From contig OX485804.1 of NCBI GenBank assembly GCA_950295325.1, forward strand, positions 40,734,001-40,798,000: a stretch of DNA of 64,000 nucleotides. The letters are read 5' to 3'. Below, in pieces: positions 55,473-64,000 of this stretch. Made by a program: the position numbers and the translations under genes. Numbering within the stretch: position 1 is the stretch's first letter; the number at the start of each line of letters is the position of its first letter. This DNA comes from Polytrichum commune (Eukaryota; Streptophyta; Polytrichopsida; Polytrichales; Polytrichaceae). The notes under the pieces are model-generated. The model was not told the DNA's origin. It did no database searches and was given only the letters and a program-made list of their open reading frames with translations.

Positions 55473-56060
55473 CTAAGTCATCATCATTTTTTCCATCAAC
55501 AACATCAACAACCTGATTTTGAGTTTTATGCTTTGTTCTCTCTTAGCCGGTGCTTTAGAACTCAGAATTGAAGCCTTGAAGACCTCGCCTACAAAAGCTA
55601 GCTCCAAATATTCACGCAATGCAGTCTCAAAAGAAGGTGGTCTTCTAATAGGGCAATATAAGTACCAACCACATGTTGAAAAATGAACAAGATTCCATGG
55701 TTTAAGCATTGCCTCAGTGAACATACATTCATTACTATCTTTATCTAAATAATTGGCAAAAAAAACTCGGAATTTTAGAACTGCTTTTGCAAGGAGAATA
55801 ATAAATTCGAAATATCAATATAGAATACGACGCACTGCCTCTTTAAAATTGAATTGATCATTGGGATTGTTGTTTTTGTGAATACCCTTGTCAACAACAA
55901 ATTTCTTGTAGAAGGTTGTCTCCCACAATGAAATTCACATTGTCTAAACATAATTAATGAACGAAATAAGAGTGTTTGATCATTTAGGTATGTTGACGAT
56001 GTTGTCATCTGTGTTTGAAATCGTGGCATCGAACAATGTGACAACATCTTATGAGAACTG
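55473..56060 (-). pseudogene. Minus-strand coding remnant, family unknown
   Basis: The best frame (55473-55724) reads MFTEAMLKPWNLVHFSTCGW, YLYCPIRRPPSFETALREYL, ELAFVGEVFKASILSSKAPA, which looks like real protein. Upstream in other frames come DVVTLFDATISNTDDN, VDKGIHKNNNPNDQFNFKEA and KFRVFFANYLDKDSNE, suggesting one gene broken by frameshifts. I do not recognise the family. Confidence 0.35.
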
Positions 56061-56939
56061 CAAAGTCTAGCGATTAATTACATCACGATTGAAAAGACCC
56101 GCAAATCTAAAATCAATCATTGGGAGAAAAAAAATCAAGGTGCCTAAAAGAATATACATGTGTCCACCATGTTGTATTTTGTAAGCATGTCGTAAAAATG
56201 TCTCTGAGCAACAACGGTGGTATCTCTAATTTCTTGCTACATCCTCACATCAATGAGCACTTTAGATAAACAATAGTTTTAAAAATAAAAGTGAATCAAA
56301 TGGAAGTCACTAAAATTAAAAAATGGATAATAGACAACAATGTGGTACAAAACCAAATTCAATGATTTAGCCGTTAGAGTATACCAAGTTCATTTTGCGG
56401 ATTCTTGTTTGGCTTCTGAAACTGATATATCTTCTTTAAAACCCATATTTACCTTCTGATATATCTTCTGAAACTGATATATCTTCTTTCATTAGTATGT
56501 TTCTTCTTGATGATTGACATTAATACTTATAGGCGATGATTGCCATCCCCAAAAAATTACATCTTGTTGGAAATACCTCTAAGATCAATATTAGTCTTTA
56601 GAAAATCCTTAAATTTATTATTGACCTTCATCTAGTTGCCACTTTAAGTGGAGACAATATTAGGGGTCACTTCTATGGTCTTATTTTTATTATTTTCAAT
56701 GATTATATAGAAAACACCAATCCCTTCTTTATACCCACATGATACAAAATGACTAGCAAAATTTATAACTTTATTCTTCTAGAATATAACATACAACTGG
56801 ACGGGACACCATCCTATACAATAAAATATTAAAGTCTACATTTCCATTTTGGCTGGAACAGAATTCTTTCAAGATGAGATGCAATAATCATTGTTTCATT
56901 ATCTCCACCCATCCCCCCATCTCCACATCCCATCTCCTC
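56061..56939. other. Intergenic; short duplication at 56414/56465
   Basis: TTCTGAAACTGATATATCTT occurs twice 51 bp apart. Otherwise AT-rich with no supportable gene. Confidence 0.45.
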
Positions 56940-57114
56940 CCATTTCCCCCATATCCCTATGTCCACTTGGAACGACGCCACGTGGCAGCCGCGGGGAAAC
57001 CCTAGCGGTGCCGACTACCTCCCCGCGCCCCCTTCTCATTGTCATTTGGAGCAGAGAGAGGAGGAGCGGAGCGCTAAGAAGATGCGGAGCGAAGCTCTTG
57101 CAGGTTTTAGGTTC

Positions 57115-57120
<6 letters not shown>
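56940..57120 (+). promoter_or_regulatory. Candidate gene 5' end: G-box, telo-box, short first exon
   Basis: GCCACGTGGC (G-box) at 56976-56985 is followed 9 bases later by AAACCCTAGC (telo-box), a pair common upstream of plant housekeeping and ribosomal-protein genes. An ATG at 57082 gives MRSEALA and then CAG|GTTTTAG, a possible donor. No downstream exon could be joined, so the gene is either truncated or continues beyond what I can model. Confidence 0.35.

Positions 57121-57150
<30 letters not shown>
57121..57150 (+). repeat. T30 homopolymer
   Basis: Thirty T. Either an intronic homopolymer or the poly(A) tail of a minus-strand retrocopy; no flanking duplication was found. Confidence 0.95.
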
Positions 57151-57750
57151 CCCATCAGTGTTTGAGAGTCGCATATTTCCCTTGAGAGTTGCAAGCTTCG
57201 GGTTTGTAAGTTTGAGAGCTCCAAGCTTGTAGTTCTACCAGAGTAGTTGCTAGGGTTTGTATATAACATGCGAGGGCTTGAGAGTGTGAGGAAGGAGTGA
57301 GTGGTACAAGGGTACATTTCAAAGTCAATTGAGTGTATATTTGTGTGGTTTTCTAGATTTTTCAGTAAGGGAGGAAGAACAAGTTTTTGGTGTAGAACAT
57401 TTCAATGTGAGTTATAGTAATCCTTCTAAACTCACTTCTCTCATATTCTGAATTTGTTCATTGTTGAATTCCATGTGTTTTGTTACATGCATTATGAGTT
57501 TTGGCATGTTTTGTATGCAATATGAGCTTTGATCTTCATTATGAATTCATCCTCACATTCTAAAACTTAATTTTGTTCTGATTTTCTTTTTTTCTTCAGT
57601 TTCATCATTCTGACCAAGAGTTGCAGGCATGAATGCAAGCATTTTTGGGACCGCAACAATCATACTCATTTGTACGCATATTCATATATATGCGAATACA
57701 TATATGTACATACAAATAACCAAAGAAAAACACAAAAGCGGCCACATCTA

Positions 57751-58218
57751 CAAATGATCGTTCGTAAATACGAATACATCGCATAACCCAACCCCTTTTA
57801 CGAACGTTCGTACGTAAATACCCGTACCCAAAACACAGTTCAAAAGTTTACAAACATGCGTTTGTAATTATCCTTCAATTTGGAAGGCTATATATTAACG
57901 AACGCGCATTCATAAATATACGCTACAAAACACGAACATATGCACCACCCTCATGCAACAATAATTAAAACACACCATCACTCTAAAAATTTACACAAAA
58001 CCAAATACACAAACTATGAACACATGTTCGTAAACACGTGAAATATAAATTACAACCTAGCAAATCACCTTCATTTACGAACGGTCGTTCGTAAATATGG
58101 TCAAAATTTGTTGGATCAAATATTTGAATAAATGTCATGATATGCATCCAAACCTACAATGCGGTCAGTAGTGTCTATGAATTGGTAATGTCACTTACGA
58201 AAGAATGTTCATAAATAC
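57751..58218 (+). repeat. Cluster of seven TACGAAC...GTTCGTAAATA palindromic motifs
   Basis: Motifs of about 21 bases, consensus TACGAACNNNCGTTCGTAAATA minus one N position, near 57751 (half only), 57799, 57849, 57897, 58015, 58077 and 58197. The inner part is an inverted repeat of GAAC/GTTC. Spacing is 48-62 bp or about twice that. No frame or known element covers them. Confidence 0.7.
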
Positions 58219-58605
58219 TATTCTAAATGTGTATGTTATAGTGCAGATGGCTAGATCAAGCAAACCACCATTGAGATGTTTGCGGTCACAAAAATTATAG
58301 ATTTTCACTTCACCGCTTATGGATTTCTACTCACCACTCATACCATAGTCTCATTGGGCTCAAAAGAGTTGATGTAACACAACAACTAAATTACCATTCA
58401 GATTCATGTCCTCTTTAGAGGCACATGTGACTTGCCAAGACCACACCATATCATGGAGTGGTTTAACTTTGTTGAAGCTTGTGTAGAATTCCTACTATGG
58501 ATTCCTTAATCATCTATAGCAAATCTAACTAGAAAAAGTATAATCATTGTGTAACAACTATGGTGCAAGATAGAAATGGTGATGCAATTTGTGTTCCTTT
58601 GGTAG
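58219..58605. other. Intergenic, no gene recognised
   Basis: AT-rich sequence ending in the left TSD (TTTGGTAG, 58598-58605) of the next element. Confidence 0.45.
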
Positions 58606-58953
58606 CTCGGGGGGGGGGGGGGTAGTCATTGGTTGGAGTAGCAATATACGTGCGAACAAATGATAGGGTATTTTAAAAACATGGGAGCAAAAAATTATAA
58701 TTGGGCTTAAGAGTAATATAGGGTATCAAAAATGGCATTGGACATCTTTAAAGTACTATAGGGTATGGAATAATAGGTAATTTGGAATTATAAGTAATGC
58801 AAGCCATTTTTCTATTAACCCAAAGTAGAAATTTACATAATGATAGCATGTGAAAAAAAGAAGAGAATTGAAAGTAATACCCCCCTATAAAATAGTGGTT
58901 GTTCGCACCTATATCCTTAACTTTTTAACACACTGCCCCCCCCCCCCCCCGAG
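58606..58953. mobile_element. hAT-like MITE, 348 bp, ending in G/C homopolymers
   Basis: TTTGGTAG at 58598-58605 and 58954-58961 is an exact 8-bp duplication. The element starts CTC plus fourteen G and ends with fifteen C plus GAG. Beyond the tract the inverted similarity is weak. Interior AT-rich, non-coding. Confidence 0.8.
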
Positions 58954-60967
58954 TTTGGTAGTTTGATTTCTCTTTATTCTTCTTTGTTGTGAACAACATG
59001 GAATAAAGCTAAGGTCTATGACAAAACATTTTCTTTCACTTAACTCATGTGCTCTTCTAACAAGGACATCAAATTTTAGTTCTTTTTTACTAGGATAATT
59101 ACGTCTACATGTGTAATACTTTGTTATTTAATCAAAGTGTTTGTGGACACAACATTCAAGATTCCTTGATATGGACCTAAGACTCCTTATAAAAAAAACA
59201 AATTTTTTTAGTGTTTCCCCTTTCCTCTTCGCTCGGTGCAAGGTATGACTAGAATCAGGGAATGGAAACTTACATACCACAACTAGAAGACAAGACAAAA
59301 TGAGGTATTGAGAGGAACCCTTGAATTCGTTTTTTGAAAAATGTGTTGGTTGTGTTTTTAGAGTGAAATAACAACCCTTTTGTCTAATGAATGAGTTGTA
59401 ATGTGACAAATGCATGTAAGAGACATCAATTTAGTTTTTCTTGAGAGTTGTACCCTAGGTCTTGGTTGTTTTAAGTCATAGAAAAAACCCAACTACATTT
59501 TGGCATTGCTGCCCTAGAAGGTAGGGGTCGTCTTAAGGCAACCAGCCTCACCCAATGTACAAACTTAGTTGCATAATATTATGTTTCTAGATATTCTTAA
59601 TGTACTAGAGTATGTCCTATCATTGCTACATACCATAGCTCAAATTTGGGAGCTCATTCCTTTCATATGATATGACCTCCCCACAATCATTCAACTGATC
59701 AAAATCTTATTATCATCATCTTCAGTTGGTAAGAGGATTCATTAAACTCAAGTTCTTATAGACACACCATAAAAACTATAGTTTTTTTTCCACTTTAATC
59801 ACAAATTTAATAACATGATTTCTTGTGTTCTTCACCTTTCACATGTTTCAACAATTATCAAGTTGCCTCTCTTTTAGGCTAACCCTTGACCTTCTGTTTC
59901 TCAAACATTTCTTTTTTACTCGATTTAACTACACTCAAGTGATTCCTCTCTCTAGTGACCCTTTGATGATTCTTAATCTCTCATGTTCACAAGGCATCTC
60001 TTTTATTCTCAATCAACAATAGTGTTATTCTTCATCTTTATTCAAATTTGATTATCTCTCAACTATGTCTCAATCACTTTGGGACCTTCCTCTCAAAGCA
60101 TTGCTAGACTATGATTTAACTATGTTTTTCATTCCTGAGTAATCATTCACTTGCGACCTTCATTGCTTGTCCACCCTGCCTCTTTATGGTGAGGAGGAAG
60201 ATGATAGTTCTAACCAACTAAGGGCTCCTAAGCCCTTGATTAGAGTTCTAACCACTTAACTCTGTCCATAGTTCACTCCTTTCATCCATCTAATTACAAA
60301 TTCCATCAAAATGTCACTAAAATGCCTATAGTGAAATTAGTAGCCTAAATTTTTGGCTCAAAGTATATGAGCCTTGTAGGGACATTTTTCTTTAAACGGT
60401 TACCAACGTACAACCATCCTAGATTTGCATACCACAAATGAAGAGACATCCTACGAAAAGATTTTGACCACTTTGCACTCGATTTCCATTCTAGCCACAC
60501 ATAACGTTAGAAAATGGAAAACAATTAAATTAAGCGGGTTCGGCCACAAAGAATGGCGTGAAATTTGTGCAATATGTTTTTGAGAGATGGAGTAGAGGAA
60601 TGATGAGGAATTCAAGTTGCTTTGTAATTTGAACAAATTACAAAGCAGTAACTCCCTATAAACAATTAGTTATATTTTCCCAGAGAGGCAAGTAAGTCAA
60701 CCTTCCTACTTGCACAATAAAGTCTCCCTAATCTGAGCATTAAAACATCGTGCTCTGCATACAAATGCACATAAAATGATTAACTTAATGACACTCAAAA
60801 GTGATCCCCTGTGGTGTGAAACATGATCTATCCAGCCAATCACTACATCCGACCTGTCACTACACCCTTTTTGGACCACCACTTATATAATCAGCCATTA
60901 TGGACCCACACTAGAATCATCCTACTCCTAGTCTAGTTCATCGTTTCCATTTAGCCGCCATCCCTTA
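58954..60967. other. Intergenic, no gene recognised
   Basis: AT-rich, with CT-rich stretches at 59860-60020. Palindromic TTTGTAATTTGAACAAATTACAAAG is at about 60622-60646 (13-base arms). No gene. Confidence 0.45.
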
Positions 60968-61394
60968 GGGCGTCCCCAGCAGCCTCGCCATGGGGCATGC
61001 CAACGCCAAAAATGGGGCATCCCGGGTTCTTAGGTGGCGGTACCGGCATAAATTGAGCCCCACCAATGTCCGGTCCGGCATAATTTAGAACCGGCCCGGG
61101 TATAGTAAAGGCCTTCCAACGCCATAAATGGTTCATATGGCGACCCTCCTCCGGCCCGCCAAGAGATTACTTTAATATCAGATACTCCGATATCCTACTT
61201 TATCCCATGTCAGATAATAGGTGTCGTTGTCTTATTGATTGCTTCCTAATTATACCGGGGGTATGCCTAGGCTTTGGTGGGCTCTGACTCAAGATGAGCT
61301 GCCCCGCCCAAGATGGAGGGCTCCCCAAACACCCTAAACACCATATAATACATTATTTTTGGCGGGTTGCTTACTATCTCTCCTGGGCATGCCC
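60968..61394. mobile_element. Harbinger/Tourist-like MITE, 427 bp, TSD TTA
   Basis: Left GGGCGTCCCCAGCAG, right complement GGGCATGCCCAGGAG; TTA at 60965-60967 and 61395-61397. GC-rich flanks (GGCCCGG, CCGGCATAA repeats) surround an AT-richer core. Typical PIF/Harbinger duplication and GGGC start. Confidence 0.82.
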
Positions 61395-63239
61395 TTAGGT
61401 AGTATCAGAATCAAAATCGGAGCAGTGCCATAAAATTCCGACAATCCACATTTTGTGGAGTGGTCACAGTGCAATGCGCATTGCACAGGATACCCATTTG
61501 TTATAGAAAATTCTATGTTTAATTGGCATGAAAACTGGTCAAACTTGACCGCAAAATTCGAGAGAAATTTATCACAAAGTACAGTACAAAAGTGTATGAT
61601 ACACTAGATATGATATCTATTTGTCACCAATTGTAATTGTCTTGCTCAAAACTAATTGTAAACCACGGTGTAGTGTCACCAACACTAAATGTTAACCCAA
61701 CATTCTTTGTCATTCCTTGTGAATGTTTTGAAGGACTCTACATTTACAGTGTTGCGGTTACTGTCACTTCCCAAAAGATTTTTCATCCAAATTTCCATCA
61801 TCCATGACAATATATCATCACAAGTTGTTGACAAGAGGAGGTAGGGTTTTGGCCAATGGATGAACTCATCCATCATCCATGACAATGTTTGTTCACTTAT
61901 TCATAAGAGTTGTCATCCGAAAAGTTACCATAGTGAGATACTCCTTTGGTAAGATGAATTCACAGAAGTGCAAACTTAATTTCATGATCTTACATACCAA
62001 TTTAGCAACACGTTCTACCGATTTCATTGGAATCATGAACCAAGTTCACTATATAGACAACCAACTTAACTCAAATTCTCAACCGATTTCATGATTTGAT
62101 ATCAATGTTCACAAATTCACAAAATCAATTTCATGAAGTAGATAACTTTACTTCACGAAGAACTATATATACATCATGTATAAGAATTTTCAAATCGTTC
62201 CCCATGACTAACTTTACCAAAATATTGATTGATGTGGATTGACCTCTCATCTAATCTTGGACCATGTTTGCAGTGATTACTTGTGCATCATCATTAATGT
62301 GACCTAATATTTTTAAATTAATAATTTGACACTCTCAAATCCACAAGATTGCGCACTCCAACTATATTGGGTTTGTGTTGCTTGCTTCGATGTACAATAT
62401 TCAAAGAGCAGAGGAGAACTGATAGTGTTATCTTCATAAAATTGGTAGAACACTCTGATAACATTGGTTGGAATGTTCACGAACTAGCTTGGAACCTTCA
62501 TGAAATTGAGGTAGCAATTCTATGAAGTCATCATACCAAAGGAGTAAAAAACCACATGACACTAAACATCATATTTATTGTAGTTAGTGTCACGTACACT
62601 ATTTTGCAAAAGGGCCTGAACTAGAGGCCTCAAAGTTCACATCTGTTGATGAGCAACATGATACTATTTGTCAACATAAGTAACTTTCTTAAGTGAAAAC
62701 CTATTCACATTATGACATTTAGTGTAGCACATTGGGATACATGAAATGATAGTTTTCATTTTGATATGCAAGGGGAAGATATTATTGAGCATACTAACAT
62801 AAACTGTCTTGTGTTTACATTTTAGTATGCAAGAAGGAAGATATTCTTGAGCATACTAATGTCAAGTTTCATTTGTGTATACTTTTTGTCAACTTGTAGA
62901 CCATTGTGTTGCATAGGCATGCACCTTGTAACAATATTTAACATACTCATGCCAAAATGTTAGTAAGTGCCAAGTATCATGAGGTAATACTAATGGTGAA
63001 GTTGTTGGTCATTAGTGTAACCTAAGATACGCCTCAAAATAGGGTAAGTGATGCTATTATGCATATGACACTAAATACCATGAATGGTGTAATTGCCCCA
63101 TAGAGTAAGTGATTGCAACAAAAATCACAATCCCTCACAATTGGTTGTTCACGAACAATTTAACTTGTAATAGAAGAGGGTCTTAAGTAGACACTTTTAG
63201 CTCTGCATGCACTTCTTGCAGGGTTAGTCCAAGATGATT
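61395..63239. other. Intergenic, no gene recognised
   Basis: AT-rich. TCATCCATGACAATRT is repeated at 61797 and 61872. GCAAGRGGAAGATATTATTGAGCATACTAA-like segments occur near 62768 and 62829, an old direct duplication about 60 bp apart. No gene. Confidence 0.45.
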
Positions 63240-63740
63240 GACAAATCCATATCGCCTTGTAGTTATTTTTCTCATTATATGTGGAGCTCATATGAATATC
63301 TTATTTGCTATCAAAGTGAAGATTCTTGAGGTCATTAAATGGTGGTATAGACCCCTTCAATTATGTTAATTATAGAGCCCTCAATGTCCAAGGACATGGG
63401 TAAAAGAAATATAGGATGAAAGATAATCCAAAGTAAAATTCATCAAACGATCAAAAAAATTAGGACTACTAGATATATTCTAAGAATATTCATCAAATAC
63501 ATGAATTGTCCCATGAATATGTGCAACACTGGGGCATTACTTCCTAGGCCCCCCCCTCCCCTCCCCCTCCCCTCCCCCTCCCCTCCCCCTCCCCTCCCCC
63601 CAATGAAAATATCCCTCCATTGCACGTGGTTCATATCTCTACAAGGGAGCTACCTCCTCGTGTCCTAATGGTCAACGAACTTTGTGTATGTAGTACAATC
63701 TCTTTTTAAGAATATGTCTTTATTTCCATTTTTCGTTGAA
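63240..63740 (+). repeat. Family B repeat, extended copy
   Basis: Matches the long copy in intron 2 (38280-39080) in several blocks: GATATATTCTAAGAATATT-like bases, ACGTGGTTCATATCTCTAC, and a block like TGTAGTACAATCTCTTTT followed by ATATGTCTTT. The order of blocks suggests rearrangement. Confidence 0.5.
63549..63600 (+). repeat. C-rich minisatellite (CCCTCCCCTCC)n
   Basis: About four and a half units of 11 bp, embedded in the family B copy, directly after a C8 run. Possible i-motif/G-quadruplex former. Confidence 0.9.
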
Positions 63741-64000
63741 TTGACATTAGAGACTATGGTTTAGTGTAGATTGTGAAACCCAATTGCAATGATACGACCC
63801 TTGAACCCATAGGGTGCTTGTTTTTACAAGAACCTATACATACACGATCTATATTGGACAAAGATATTTGCATAGTTGCACAAAAAGGCATAATGATCAC
63901 AAAATCCTCATTCACAAATATTGAGTGTAAGTTTTGCATGACATGGCACACCAATCTCAATGCTACTCTAGGTCATATAGTTAGTGGATTTTGCTTCAAA
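63741..64000. other. Window end, no gene recognised
   Basis: Short minus-strand frame at 63754-63960 without a domain; sequence continues beyond the window. Confidence 0.4.

Noticed and set aside
57121-57150. T30 as proof of a retroposed poly(A) tail
   Set aside because: No flanking duplication and no recognisable retrocopy on the minus strand.

Overview
The window reads as nuclear DNA of a land plant, probably a vascular plant with a large repeat-rich genome. Supporting signs are a plant-type Ty1/copia polyprotein, a Ty3/gypsy chromovirus with a tRNA-iMet primer site, a CACTA-type DUF4216 remnant, Stowaway/Harbinger/hAT/Mutator-like MITEs with correct target duplications, a TTTAGGG run, and one multi-exon trihelix-like gene with GT-AG introns. 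I cannot name the species. No rRNA, intact tRNA, CRISPR array or bacterial-type operon was seen.

Layout. 1-16.8 kb: MITEs, old dispersed repeats and a decayed SWIM zinc-finger gene (2.3-3.7 kb). 16.8-29.0 kb: a minus-strand copia element (16805-28957) with TATTG...CAATA termini, TSD AAAGT, a primer site matching the anticodon region of tRNA-iMet, and one polyprotein frame broken only by a plus-strand chromovirus (17865-24915, TSD GGACA). That chromovirus has LTRs identical by eye except for a G-run, yet lacks the reverse-transcriptase core, has a mutated integrase Glu and carries four tandem copies of the RT/RNase H junction. 29-35.8 kb: MITEs, including one family inserted into itself, a Stowaway, and a tandem array about 1 kb upstream of the gene. 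35.86-43.79 kb: the only convincing host gene, six exons, all five introns phase 0, predicted 658 aa, with an N-terminal trihelix/SANT-like domain, a basic NLS, two similar coiled-coil exons and a low-complexity C-terminal half. Its four longer introns each contain old dispersed repeats. 44-64 kb: a CACTA DUF4216 fragment, Mutator-, hAT- and Harbinger-like MITEs, a 97-99 bp tandem array, a cluster of palindromic TACGAAC...GTTCGTAAATA motifs, a candidate gene 5' end with G-box and telo-box, and AT-rich sequence.

Most of the window is therefore mobile DNA at different ages. Order of events visible: copia insertion, then chromovirus insertion into its polymerase; an older family-A MITE (30889-31309), then a younger one (31033-31257) inside it. 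Repeat families used below: A, 225 bp MITE rich in AACCGGTT; B, 0.3-0.9 kb intron-loving repeat; C, D and E, each seen as two copies. Coordinates of old repeats are approximate; those with TSDs are exact to the base within the ambiguity of the TSD. All identities were judged by eye, without alignment software.
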